DNA of 64,000 nt. Source: Streptococcus sp. S5 (lineage in GTDB: Bacteria; Bacillota; Bacilli; Lactobacillales; Streptococcaceae). Position 1 is the stretch's first letter. Every line of letters begins with the position of its first letter. Below, piece after piece: positions 1-10,094 of the stretch. Under the pieces are notes generated by a model. It made no database searches, was not told the origin of the DNA, and worked only from the letters and a program-made list of their open reading frames with translations. Both the position numbers and the translations under genes were made by a program. The DNA lies in NCBI RefSeq assembly GCF_034134805.1, contig NZ_CP139419.1, positions 434,001 through 498,000 on the forward strand, read 5' to 3'.

Positions 1-84
1 ATTGCACCAGGGACCTATCAGGATTACTTAGAATACGAATTTGAAGCTCCAAACGGGCGGGTCCATACACGAACAGTATACTAA
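1..84 (+). CDS. C-terminal end of an unidentified protein (cut by window edge)
   Basis: Frame 1 is open from the first base for 27 codons and ends at TAA 82-84; the last residues read VHTRTVY. The N-terminal part lies outside the window, so family and length cannot be judged. A rho-independent terminator follows after 6 nt, which supports a genuine gene end. I do not recognise the fragment. Confidence 0.6.
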   Translation: MAPGTYQDYLEYEFEAPNGRVHTRTVY

Positions 85-90
85 AAAAAG

Positions 91-128
91 AAAGACAGAT
101 TTTTATTTTTGAAAAATCTGTCTTTTTT
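91..128 (+). terminator. Rho-independent terminator
   Basis: A perfect 14-bp stem (91-104 with 112-125) with a 7-nt loop runs into a T tract. It ends the unidentified upstream gene and separates it from the cppA promoter. Confidence 0.9.
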
Positions 129-140
129 GCACAAGATTTC

Positions 141-169
141 TTGTAAAAAGCCAGAAAATCTTTTACAAT
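141..169 (+). promoter_or_regulatory. cppA promoter
   Basis: TTGTAA (141-146), a 17-nt spacer, and TACAAT (164-169). The expected transcript start near 176 lies just before the cppA ribosome binding site at 181-188. Confidence 0.7.
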
Positions 170-190
170 AAAAAGTGCTTGGAGGAAAGT

Positions 191-958
191 ATGACAGCAA
201 ATCAGATCGTAAGAGTGATCCCAGTCTTGAAAGTGAATAACCGAAATGTCAATCAACGCTTTTATGAAGAGACATTGGGAATGAAAGTATTAGTGGAAGA
301 AGGAGCTCTCCTATCTTTAGGAGATGCCTCAAAAGTAGAGAAAATTGTCTTAGAAGAGTCACCGAGTATGCGTTCGCGTAAGGTCGAAGGTCCAAAGAAA
401 TTGGGTCGCATCGTGGTGAAAGTGGCACAAGCTCAAGAAATTGATTATTTGTTGGCCCGCCAGCCAGAAACAAGCGCCCTTTACCAAGGAGCTAATGGTC
501 GCGCCTTTGAAGTTGTGTCTCCTCAAGGAGATACCATTTTCGTGCATGCTGAAGAAAATCTTGAAAGCCTAGAACCGTTGGAGAAAGCGCCTCTTGTTGA
601 CGTGCCAGAAGATTTCAAAGGTTTGACCAGCTTTGATGTGGACTTTCTTGAGGTCAATGTGGCCGATTTTGCTGAGGCTGAGAAGTTCTATAGCAACTTG
701 CCAGCTTTGGCCCACTTTATCCATTTGCAGGAAGCTCAAGGAGAAGATCTCCAAGTGGAGAACAAGGTGACCTGGGATTTGAGCATGATCAAGATTGAAT
801 TGGCATCTTTTGATGTGGAAGTCTTGAAAGAACGCTTGGGAGAAGCTGTCGATTTTGTGCACCGTAAGGGAACTTTCTTGATTGCCAAGGATCCAAGCCA
901 GATCGAACTCTGGTTTGAAGCCAATCAAGATCAGGTCCATATTTCTTATGAAGAATAA
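191..958 (+). CDS. cppA: CppA family protein (C3-degrading proteinase family)
   Basis: 255 residues. From its opening (MTANQIVRVIPVLKVNNR) and overall length I recognise the streptococcal CppA family, named for degradation of human complement C3; the fold is glyoxalase/VOC-like, with an N-terminal half to about residue 130 and a distinct C-terminal half. The start ATG at 191 is chosen because GGAGGAAAG lies 2-10 nt upstream; an in-frame TTG at 179 falls almost on the predicted transcript start. No signal peptide is visible, so how it would reach complement is unclear, and the proteinase activity is family knowledge, not something seen here. The downstream serine hydrolase starts 10 nt after the stop and is probably co-transcribed. 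Confidence 0.9.
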   Translation: MTANQIVRVIPVLKVNNRNVNQRFYEETLGMKVLVEEGALLSLGDASKVEKIVLEESPSMRSRKVEGPKKLGRIVVKVAQAQEIDYLLARQPETSALYQGANGRAFEVVSPQGDTIFVHAEENLESLEPLEKAPLVDVPEDFKGLTSFDVDFLEVNVADFAEAEKFYSNLPALAHFIHLQEAQGEDLQVENKVTWDLSMIKIELASFDVEVLKERLGEAVDFVHRKGTFLIAKDPSQIELWFEANQDQVHISYEE

Positions 959-968
959 GAATGGAGTG

Positions 969-1910
969 ATGAGCGTGAATGCAATCATCGAAAAAATTAC
1001 CGAACAAATCCAAGAAGGCATCTATCCAGGTGCCTCTCTTACGCTTTACCGCAATGGTCAGTGGAGTGAGCACTATCTAGGACTTGCGGACCCTGAAAAA
1101 GAAGATCCAGTAGTGGCTGACCTGGTCTATGATTTGGCCAGTGTCAGTAAGGTCGTCGGAGTCGCTACCATCTGTGCCTTTTTGTATGCGAAAGGGGAGC
1201 TTCCGCTCGATCGCCCCTTTAAAGAGCTTTACCCGTGTTTTGCTCATGAGAAGACAACCATCCGGGAACTCTTGACCCATACGTCAGGACTTGATCCTTT
1301 TATCCCCAACCGGGATCAATTGGATGCGAGACAGTTGAAAACAGCCCTTGAAAATTTGCAGTTAAAAGAAGACAAGAGTTTTCATTACACTGACGTCAAT
1401 TTTCTTCTGTTGGGCTTTTGGTTAGAAGACAGGTTTCACCAGCCCTTGGATCGTTTATTTGAAGAGCTGATTTTTACGCCTTGGAAGATGACAGAAACAC
1501 GGTTTGGACCGGTCGAAAAGGCGGTGCCAACGGTCCGTGGAGTGGCTTCTGGAAGTGTTCATGATCCCAAAGCGAGAGTTCTGGGCTGTCATGCGGGAAG
1601 TGCTGGACTTTTTTCAACTGTTGCTGATCTAGAGCGCTTCTTAGAGCATTATCTGAAGGATGATTTTGCGCGTGACTTGTCTCAGAATTTTGCGCGTGAA
1701 GAGGGCAAGAACCGCGCTCTTGGATGGAATCTAGAGGGGGACTGGTTGGATCATACGGGCTATACAGGAACCTTCATCATGTACAATCGCAAGAGACAGG
1801 AAGCTGTGATCTTTTTGTCCAACCGGACCTATGAGAAGGACGAACGGGCCCAATGGATCCTGGACCGCAACTCTTTGATGGACTTGATCAAACAAGAATT
1901 TGAGAAATAG
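969..1910 (+). CDS. Serine hydrolase (beta-lactamase/PBP-like family)
   Basis: 313 residues of the class C beta-lactamase-like superfamily. The S-x-x-K pair is visible as SVSK (about residues 58-61), a Y-x-D-x-N segment follows at YTDVN, and a C-terminal HTGYTG segment replaces the KTG box. No signal peptide, so probably cytoplasmic. Substrate unknown; relatives include esterases and D-aminopeptidases. The start is uncertain: ATG 969 gives an N-terminus of the same length as the pneumococcal homologue I recall, GTG 975 has better spacing from GGAG (963-966), and ATG 948 would overlap cppA. It shares the cppA transcript and is followed by a terminator. Confidence 0.8.
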   Translation: MSVNAIIEKITEQIQEGIYPGASLTLYRNGQWSEHYLGLADPEKEDPVVADLVYDLASVSKVVGVATICAFLYAKGELPLDRPFKELYPCFAHEKTTIRELLTHTSGLDPFIPNRDQLDARQLKTALENLQLKEDKSFHYTDVNFLLLGFWLEDRFHQPLDRLFEELIFTPWKMTETRFGPVEKAVPTVRGVASGSVHDPKARVLGCHAGSAGLFSTVADLERFLEHYLKDDFARDLSQNFAREEGKNRALGWNLEGDWLDHTGYTGTFIMYNRKRQEAVIFLSNRTYEKDERAQWILDRNSLMDLIKQEFEK

Positions 1911-1916
1911 AAATGG

Positions 1917-1945
1917 AAGGCTAGGATGATGGATCCTGGCCTTTT
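1917..1945 (+). terminator. Probable terminator of the cppA operon
   Basis: An 11-bp stem (1917-1927 with 1933-1943, one G-U pair), a 5-nt loop and a short T run (1942-1945). The tail is short, so termination may be partial. Confidence 0.6.
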
Positions 1946-2075
1946 ACGGTCTGTCCGTGAGAAAGAAACTGGTAGGAGATTCATTTTTGAACTCCGTCTT
2001 AGGTTGGATTTCCTTCAAAAGCATCGCTTTTTTGGCTGATTTATATTAAAATAGTAATGACCTTAATAGAGCGAG

Positions 2076-2960
2076 ATGAATATGAACAAAGAGATAGGCG
2101 TCGGAAGGGCGCATAGTAAAATTATCTTAATTGGAGAGCATGCGGTGGTTTATGGTTATCCGGCTATTGCTTTGCCACTCCATCATATCGAAGTGATCTG
2201 CCAGATCATCCCGGCAGACAGTCCATGGATTTTGTTTGAAGATGACACCTTGTCCATGGCAGTTTTTGCGTCTCTTGAGCACCTCGGGATTCGCGAGGCC
2301 CGGATTCGCTGTCGAATTCAGTCCATGGTACCGGAAAAACGGGGGATGGGATCATCTGCAGCAGTGAGTATCGCAGCTATTCGTGCCGTTTTTGACTATT
2401 ATCAAGAGAAGCTGAATGATGAGACCTTAGAAATCCTGGTCAATCGAGCAGAAACCATTGCCCATATGAATCCAAGTGGGCTTGATGCCAAGACTTGTTT
2501 GAGCGATCAAGCCATTAAATTTATCCGAAATGTCGGCTTTTACCCGCTGGAGCTGGGTATAAAAGCGAGCTTGGTGATTGCGGATACGGGAATTCACGGC
2601 AATACCCGTGAGGCGATCCAAAAGGTTGAAGCCAAAGGGCAGGAAGTTTTGTCCCATTTCCATGAGATTGGTCAGTTGACCCAGCAGGTGGAAGAGGCTC
2701 TGAAAATGAATGATCTAACGAGCCTAGGACAGGCTCTGACTACTTGTCATGACCACTTGAGAGCCGTCGGTGTCAGCTGTGTTGAAGCAGACCATTTGGT
2801 CGCTGTTGCCCTTGAAAACGGGGCCTTAGGCGCTAAAATGAGCGGGGGTGGTCTTGGAGGCTGTGTGATTGCCCTCGTCAAGGATTCTCGTGAAGCAGCA
2901 ACCATTGCCCATGCATTAGAAAAAGAAGGAGCGCACCATACATGGATCGAAAACCTGTAA
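2076..2960 (+). CDS. mvaK1: Mevalonate kinase
   Basis: 294 residues, usual length for the streptococcal enzyme. It phosphorylates mevalonate with ATP to 5-phosphomevalonate. GHMP-kinase marks are visible: N-terminal AHSKIILIGEHAVVYG, the ATP-binding motif PEKRGMGSSAAVS (about residue 88) and the C-terminal KMSGGGLGGC loop. It is the first gene of a four-gene operon (mvaK1-mvaD-mvaK2-fni) in which every junction overlaps; its last 19 nt overlap mvaD. The start ATG 2076 is preceded only by a weak GAGCGAG site; a second in-frame ATG at 2082 is possible. In pneumococcus this enzyme is feedback-inhibited by diphosphomevalonate; whether that holds here is inference. Confidence 0.97.
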   Translation: MNMNKEIGVGRAHSKIILIGEHAVVYGYPAIALPLHHIEVICQIIPADSPWILFEDDTLSMAVFASLEHLGIREARIRCRIQSMVPEKRGMGSSAAVSIAAIRAVFDYYQEKLNDETLEILVNRAETIAHMNPSGLDAKTCLSDQAIKFIRNVGFYPLELGIKASLVIADTGIHGNTREAIQKVEAKGQEVLSHFHEIGQLTQQVEEALKMNDLTSLGQALTTCHDHLRAVGVSCVEADHLVAVALENGALGAKMSGGGLGGCVIALVKDSREAATIAHALEKEGAHHTWIENL

Positions 2961-3881
2961 AGGCTAAGTCCTATGCCAATATCGCGATTATCAAATACTG
3001 GGGAAAAGAAGATGCCAAACAGATGGTCCCTTCGACCAGTTCGATTTCGTTGACCTTAGAGAATATGTATACAGAGACCAGTCTATCTCCCTTGCCAGCA
3101 GATGCGACTGCGCATGAATTTTACATCGATGGGGAATTCCAACATCCAGCTGAGCAAGCCAAAATTGGAGCTGTGATTGATGGCTTGAAGCCAGCAGATG
3201 AAGTAGGATTTGTTCGGGTGGATACCAGCAACAACATGCCAACCGCAGCAGGCTTGTCCTCTAGCTCGAGCGGGCTCTCTGCTCTCGTTAAGGCTTGCAA
3301 TCGGTATTATGATTTGGGCTTGAGCCAGGAGGAATTAGCTCAAAAAGCCAAGTTTGCTTCGGGTTCTTCTTCACGGTCTTTCTTTGGTCCCTTAGCAGCC
3401 TGGGACAAAGAAAGTGGAGAAATTTATAAGGTCCAAACAGACCTGAAACTCGCGATGATCATGCTGGTCCTAAATGACAAGCAAAAGCCCGTTTCCAGCC
3501 GGGAAGGGATGAAACGCTGCATGGAGACTTCGACTAATTTCAAAGAATGGATTGAAGAGTCTCGACAAGATTACAAGGACATGCTGGACTATCTAGCTGG
3601 CAATGATTTTGAACGGGTCGGTCAGCTGACAGAGCGCAATGCCCTTGCTATGCATGCGACGACTAGAACAGCCACTCCAGCCTTTAGCTACTTGACAGAA
3701 GAAAGCCACAAAGCTATGGACTTTGTCCGTGAGCTTCGCGCAGCAGGCCATGCTTGTTACTTTACCATGGATGCAGGGCCAAATGTTAAAGTCCTCTGTT
3801 TAGAAGAAGACTTGGATCAGCTGGTGCCTTTATTTGATGCCCGCTATCGGACCATCGTATCTAAGACAAAGGACCCTCAAG

Positions 3882-3892
<11 letters not shown>
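2942..3892 (+). CDS. mvaD: Diphosphomevalonate decarboxylase
   Basis: 316 residues. Converts diphosphomevalonate to isopentenyl diphosphate with ATP-driven decarboxylation. The family opening AKSYANIAIIKYWGK is present, with the GHMP motif PTAAGLSSSSSG at about residue 100 and the C-terminal TMDAGPNVKVL segment. The ATG at 2942 lies inside mvaK1 in another frame, so translation is probably coupled. The stop at 3890-3892 lies inside the start region of mvaK2 (ATG 3882), an 11-nt overlap. Confidence 0.97.
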
Positions 3893-5890
<1,998 letters not shown>

Positions 5891-5905
5891 AGAAAAATCA
5901 TTTTA

Positions 5906-6043
5906 GAAACTTTCCTTAGGTGAGTACGGACGTCAGCGAACTTCTACGAAGTTCCATGACTTAGTTTTGAACCTAAGGTTTCAAAACTCCCGAGTGCCTG
6001 AAACAAAAACGTTTCAGGCACTTTTCTCACGGCGGAAAGTTTT
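5906..6043 (+). repeat. 138-bp structured repeat, copy 1 of 4
   Basis: One of four elements of identical length (others at 35262, 43342, 55228) in the same orientation. The ends GAAACTTTCC and GGAAAGTTTT pair as an outer helix extended by GTGAG/CTCAC; inside are three hairpins: GAACTTC/GAAGTTC, AGTTTTGAACC/GGTTTCAAAACT, and GTGCCTGAAAC/GTTTCAGGCAC. The last hairpin is followed by TTTT and could terminate the mevalonate operon. I cannot assign it to a named family. Confidence 0.9.
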
Positions 6044-6140
6044 CGTATATTATTATTCATTTTGAAAATTAGAACTCTTTTATAGTTCTTTGAAGAATCA
6101 CTTAACTTATTTTACTTAAAAATTAGTTCCTATTCGTTTA

Positions 6141-6175
6141 GGATTGGCAAAATAAGCCAATTCTTTCTTTTTTTT
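6141..6175 (+). terminator. Probable terminator
   Basis: An 8-bp stem (6141-6148 with 6156-6163, one G-T wobble), a 7-nt loop and a T-rich tail. It lies between repeat copy 1 and the promoter of the C69 peptidase and would stop transcription running through from fni. Confidence 0.6.
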
Positions 6176-6205
6176 GAAAAAGTGTTCTCCTCAAAAATTC
6201 TGATA

Positions 6206-6267
6206 GTTTACGAATCGTTTACGGTTGATGGAATCGCTTGCAAAATAGGCTTGTAAAAGAGTATACT
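6206..6267 (+). promoter_or_regulatory. Promoter of the C69 peptidase gene with upstream direct repeat
   Basis: TTGCAA (6238-6243), 18-nt spacer, TATACT (6262-6267). Upstream, GTTTACG occurs at 6206-6212 and again at 6217-6223, that is 11 bp apart, the one-helical-turn spacing typical of OmpR-family response regulator sites. The regulator is not identified. Confidence 0.6.
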
Positions 6268-6301
6268 AAATAAGGAAAAACATTTTTAAAAGGAGTTTAG
6301 G

Positions 6302-7963
6302 ATGAAGAAGCACTATTTTCGATCAGCTGTAGCAGCCTTGCTTCCGCTTTTGTTGATTGCTCAACCTGTTGAGGCTTGTACAGGGTTCATCATCGGGAAG
6401 AAACTGACTGCCGATGGTTCGACCTTGGTAGGGCGTACCGAAGATTTAGAACCCAACCATAATAAAAATTTTGTGGTCAGAGAGCGTGTCTACAATAAAA
6501 AAGGAGCCATTTTTGAAGATGCTGCCAACGGTTTTCAATATCCCTTGCCAGAGATTAGCTATAAGTATACAGCGGTCCCGGATGTCACCCCTGATCAAGG
6601 GATTTTTGACGAAGCAGGATTCAATGAATATGGAGTTTCCATTTCTGCCACTGTATCTGCTTCAGCAAATGACAAGATCCAAAAGGTGGATCCCTATGTC
6701 AAGGATGGCCTCGCAGAATCGGGCTTGACCAGTATCGTTCTCCCAAGTGTGAAAACCGCAAGAGAAGGGGTTGAACTCATTGCTAAAATCGTCGAAGAAA
6801 AAGGCGCTGCAGAAGGAAGTATTGTGACTATTGCCGATAAAGAAGGCGTCTGGTATATGGAAATCCTATCTGGCCATCAATATGCGGCGATTCTCTTCCC
6901 AGAGGATCGATTTGCGGTCTTTCCAAATACTTTCTTCTTAGGGCATGTCGATCTGTCAGATACCGAACGCACGATCGCCTCAAAAGATCTTGAAAAAGTC
7001 GCCAAAGAAGCCAATAGCTATAAGGAAGTGGACGGAAAATTCCACGTTTCTCAATCCTATAATCCGCCTTTGCAAGAAGCAGATCGCTCACGGGTTTGGT
7101 CGGGAATCAAATCGCTAGACCCAAGCTCTCCTGTTAAATATGACGATGCGTCCTTTGACCTTCTTCATACAACCGATCGAAAATTAACCCTCCGCGATGC
7201 CATGAATCTCCAACGCAATCGTTTGGAAGGAACCAAATATAAACCACAGGATCAAATGGAGCTAGATGGAAAAGGCATTCCGAAAAAAGGAGAGTTTGAT
7301 GAGGTTTATAAATATCCTATTTCCAATCCAAATGTCATGGAGGCCCATATTTTCCAACTGAAAGATGATGTCCCAGCGAGTGCAGGTGGAGGCACCATGT
7401 GGCTGTCGATGGGCAGTCCACGAAATGCTCCATACCTACCCTACTATGGCAATATTCTCAACACCTATCAAGCCTACCAAGAATTAGGGGATCATTACAA
7501 TGATCGCTCTTGGTATTGGACCATTTCAAGAATCAATGACCTTGTGGCCAAGTATCCAGATTTATTCGAAGATGGGGCGATTCGTACTGAAATGGAACGA
7601 TTGGAGTCTCAGTGGATGGTCGAACAAGATCTGAGTGATAAGGAGCAAATTGCCCTTGCTTCTCAGCCTGAAGAAGCGAGTGAGAAGGCAACAGAGGAAA
7701 GCTTGGCAAGAGCTGAGAAAACCTTCGAACGCTTGCAAGAAATCAGAAAAGAAGCAGAACAAAAGGTAGCAGATGAACACGGAAAAAGTGCTCTGCAGGA
7801 TTTAGATGACGAAGAAGATGCTGCTTATGAAGAAAAGATTGATCTCGTTGAATTTGACTATGATTACATTCTAGCAGCAGGCTTATTCGGGGCAACCCTT
7901 CTAGCGATTGTGATCTACCTGATTCGCTCAAAGAAACAAAAGGGAGGAAAACAAGATGACTAA
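6302..7963 (+). CDS. Secreted, membrane-anchored C69 family peptidase
   Basis: 553 residues. N-terminal signal peptide (basic MKKHYFR, hydrophobic core to about residue 20, VEA at 23-25) leads directly to Cys26 in CTGFIIG. In C69 N-terminal-nucleophile peptidases a Cys at the mature N-terminus is the nucleophile, so signal peptidase cleavage after Ala25 would itself create the active enzyme. The catalytic domain runs to about residue 450 (GSTLVGRTED, YTAVPD, SRVWSGIKSLD). A glutamate/lysine-rich, probably coiled-coil stretch follows (about 450-515), then one transmembrane helix (about 525-545) and a basic tail. Predicted: an extracellular dipeptidase or amidohydrolase held on the membrane. 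It overlaps the downstream protease gene by 8 nt. Much longer than the cytoplasmic relative at 24748 (472 residues) because of the anchor. Confidence 0.88.
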   Translation: MKKHYFRSAVAALLPLLLIAQPVEACTGFIIGKKLTADGSTLVGRTEDLEPNHNKNFVVRERVYNKKGAIFEDAANGFQYPLPEISYKYTAVPDVTPDQGIFDEAGFNEYGVSISATVSASANDKIQKVDPYVKDGLAESGLTSIVLPSVKTAREGVELIAKIVEEKGAAEGSIVTIADKEGVWYMEILSGHQYAAILFPEDRFAVFPNTFFLGHVDLSDTERTIASKDLEKVAKEANSYKEVDGKFHVSQSYNPPLQEADRSRVWSGIKSLDPSSPVKYDDASFDLLHTTDRKLTLRDAMNLQRNRLEGTKYKPQDQMELDGKGIPKKGEFDEVYKYPISNPNVMEAHIFQLKDDVPASAGGGTMWLSMGSPRNAPYLPYYGNILNTYQAYQELGDHYNDRSWYWTISRINDLVAKYPDLFEDGAIRTEMERLESQWMVEQDLSDKEQIALASQPEEASEKATEESLARAEKTFERLQEIRKEAEQKVADEHGKSALQDLDDEEDAAYEEKIDLVEFDYDYILAAGLFGATLLAIVIYLIRSKKQKGGKQDD

Positions 7964-8783
7964 AATTCAAAGAGCCTCGATCTATCTTTTTCTACTGTTG
8001 GCAGGAATTGGCTTGGAGTTTGAACTCGGTCATCTTTCTCAACAAGAATTTAGCCAGTCTGCAGGCAGAGATTTGGTCTTAAACTTGTCTGTCTTAGCTG
8101 CTATTATTATCCCGCTCTATCTCTTTTCAAAACGATTGGCCAAGCAGTTGACTGTCCCAACCTATCTCTTATGGATTGCCATGTTTGGAGGAGCCTTCGT
8201 AGCAGGCTGGTTGAGCTTTTCAGGCAATAGCTTGATTGATATTATGAATAGCCATGTGATCAAGGATGCCACTGTCTTTAACAAGTGGACCGATGCCTTG
8301 ACGGCCCCATTTTCAGAGGAATTCTTTAAGGCCCTAGTTGCCTTTTGGGTTGTCTTGATGGTTGGCAAGAAAGATCTAAAAGCGATTCTAATTGCAGGCT
8401 TGGGCTCTGGCTTTGGTTTTCAAATCATTGAGGATTTAGGGTACGTTGCCCGCCAAACCAAAACCAGCCAATTAGCCGCGGTTACTGAGGCCATTAACCG
8501 GATCTCTGGTGGATTAGCTTCACATGCCCTCTATACAGCTGTTGTATCAGTTGGTGTCTTCCTCTTGTTGTCTCAAGTGACCCAGCAAAAGGAAAAACTT
8601 TTTGGGCTCTGGTGTGTTCTCTCAACAGTAGCCAATCACTTCTTATGGAACTCTCCGTTTTATGAAACAGACCATCGGATTAATCTTCTCGTCGGACTGC
8701 TCTTTGCCGTCCAAGTAGGGACCTTTATCGAAGTGGTGCTCTATACCAAGAAACATCCCGAGTTGCCATTTTTAAAACAATAA
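7956..8783 (+). CDS. PrsW-family intramembrane protease
   Basis: 275 residues with about seven to eight hydrophobic segments. PrsW glutamic-protease signatures are present in order: SEEFFKAL (EExxK type, about residue 115), GFGFQIIEDLGY (FxxxED, about 155), SHALYTAV (His, about 190) and NHFLWN (about 230). PrsW proteins cleave anti-sigma factors or other membrane proteins in the bilayer. The start ATG 7956 overlaps the end of the C69 gene with GGGAGG just upstream, so the two are translationally coupled; a substrate relationship is only inference. A bidirectional terminator follows. Confidence 0.85.
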   Translation: MTKIQRASIYLFLLLAGIGLEFELGHLSQQEFSQSAGRDLVLNLSVLAAIIIPLYLFSKRLAKQLTVPTYLLWIAMFGGAFVAGWLSFSGNSLIDIMNSHVIKDATVFNKWTDALTAPFSEEFFKALVAFWVVLMVGKKDLKAILIAGLGSGFGFQIIEDLGYVARQTKTSQLAAVTEAINRISGGLASHALYTAVVSVGVFLLLSQVTQQKEKLFGLWCVLSTVANHFLWNSPFYETDHRINLLVGLLFAVQVGTFIEVVLYTKKHPELPFLKQ

Positions 8784-8801
8784 GAAAATTTTTTCAAACA
8801 C

Positions 8802-8836
8802 AAAAGAACTAAGACGTGGGTCTTAGTTCTTTTATT
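8802..8836. terminator. Bidirectional terminator
   Basis: A 14-bp perfect stem (8802-8815 with 8820-8833) with A and T runs on the two sides. It serves the PrsW gene on the plus strand and mvaA on the minus strand; its right arm overlaps the mvaA stop codon (8832-8834). Confidence 0.85.
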
Positions 8837-10094
8837 TTCTCAATTCTTGTAAGAGTGTTTGTGCCTTTTCTAAATTAAAGGGTTTGTTTTCAAGGAGTTG
8901 GCTGACCAATCGGGGAACTTCCTCTTCCTTAGCTCCTGCTAGAAGGGCTAGGGAGCGTGCTTGGAGTTTCATATGTCCTGCTTGGATCCCTGTAGTCACT
9001 AAGGCTTTCAAGGCAGCGAAATTCTGTGCTAAACCGAGAGAAGCGATGATACCTGCTAATTCAATAGCAGAAGGCACTCCTAGCAAACGGTGGCTGACTT
9101 GAACCGTTGGGTTGAGGCCAATCGAGCCTCCTTTTGTCGCAACCGGCATTGGTAGGGTGATCTCACCATAGAGTTTTTTCTCTTCCGGCTGACTTGTCCA
9201 GTGACTCAAACCCTTGTAAGAACCACTTTGTGCAGCATAGGCATGGGCTCCTGCTTCGATGGCCCGCCAGTCATTGCCTGTTGCAAGGACCAGGGCATCA
9301 ATCCCATTAAAAATTCCCTTGTTATGAGTAGCCGCACGGTAAGGATCCACTTGAGCCAATTGGCTAGCTAGCTCCATCCGGTGGGCAATCTCAATGGCTT
9401 CCTCAGGATTTCGACTCAGTGCTTTAAAATCGATGGCACACCGTGCACTCACCAAAGAGCGAGTGGCCAAGTTGGATAAAATTGCCATCAAAGCCTGACC
9501 GTCAGAGAGTTCCTGGATGCGATCGGTCAGAGCTTCCAGCATCGTGTTGAGCATATTGGCTCCCATGGCTTCTTTGGGATCGACAGCCAAGTAGACAATA
9601 AGAAAGTCCCCCTTGTTTTCGACCCAAAGATCTCTCGCTCCACCTCCACGCTTAACGATAGAAGGATAGGCTTCATTAGCCAGCTGAAGAAGGGTTTCCT
9701 TGTCTTCGAGGATGCGCCTGCTAGCAACTTCTATGTCTTCAACATCCGTCAGAGCGATCTCACCGATCATTTGGCGTTGGTGCACCTGGGTGGTGAAACC
9801 GCCCGAACGTTGGATTAGCTTGGCTGCAAAGCTGGCAGCCGCGACCACGGATGGCTCTTCTGTGACCATGGGAAGGACATAGTCACGACCATTGATCAGG
9901 AAATAAGGAGCAAGGCTAAAAGGCAAGTCAAAAGTCGACAAGACATTTTCTGTCAATTGATCTGCAATAGAAAGGGGAAGTCCCTTTTGTTCTTTTAAGA
10001 TCTGTGCTTCATCCCAAGTTAAGAGGCCTTCCTTCAGTAAGGCCTCTATGCGTTCTGTGGGAGAAAGTTTTGCAAAACCTGGTAATCGTGCCAT
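8832..10094 (-). CDS. mvaA: Hydroxymethylglutaryl-CoA reductase (class II, degradative-type fold)
   Basis: 420 residues. Reduces HMG-CoA to mevalonate with NAD(P)H, the committing step of the pathway. Visible: N-terminal FAKLSPTERIEALL, PMVTEEPSVVAAAS (catalytic Glu region, about residue 80), DPYRAATHNKGIFNGIDA (catalytic Lys region, about residue 265) and LPMPVATKGGSIGL. The ATG overlaps the TAA of mvaS by one base (TAATG at 10096-10092), so the pair is translationally coupled. Together with the plus-strand operon at 2-5.9 kb this completes mevalonate synthesis and use. Confidence 0.96.
   Translation of the reverse strand: MARLPGFAKLSPTERIEALLKEGLLTWDEAQILKEQKGLPLSIADQLTENVLSTFDLPFSLAPYFLINGRDYVLPMVTEEPSVVAAASFAAKLIQRSGGFTTQVHQRQMIGEIALTDVEDIEVASRRILEDKETLLQLANEAYPSIVKRGGGARDLWVENKGDFLIVYLAVDPKEAMGANMLNTMLEALTDRIQELSDGQALMAILSNLATRSLVSARCAIDFKALSRNPEEAIEIAHRMELASQLAQVDPYRAATHNKGIFNGIDALVLATGNDWRAIEAGAHAYAAQSGSYKGLSHWTSQPEEKKLYGEITLPMPVATKGGSIGLNPTVQVSHRLLGVPSAIELAGIIASLGLAQNFAALKALVTTGIQAGHMKLQARSLALLAGAKEEEVPRLVSQLLENKPFNLEKAQTLLQELRK

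Noticed and set aside
179..190. TTG start upstream of cppA
   Set aside because: It lies almost on the predicted transcript start, and ATG 191 has a strong ribosome binding site.
5906..6043. Calling the 138-bp repeat a BOX or RUP element
   Set aside because: Its sequence does not match the BOX or RUP sequences I remember, although the general structure is similar.
6302..6379. Lipoprotein signal in the secreted C69 peptidase
   Set aside because: The residues before Cys26 are V-E-A; a lipobox needs Leu at -3 and a small residue at -2. Signal peptidase I processing fits better.
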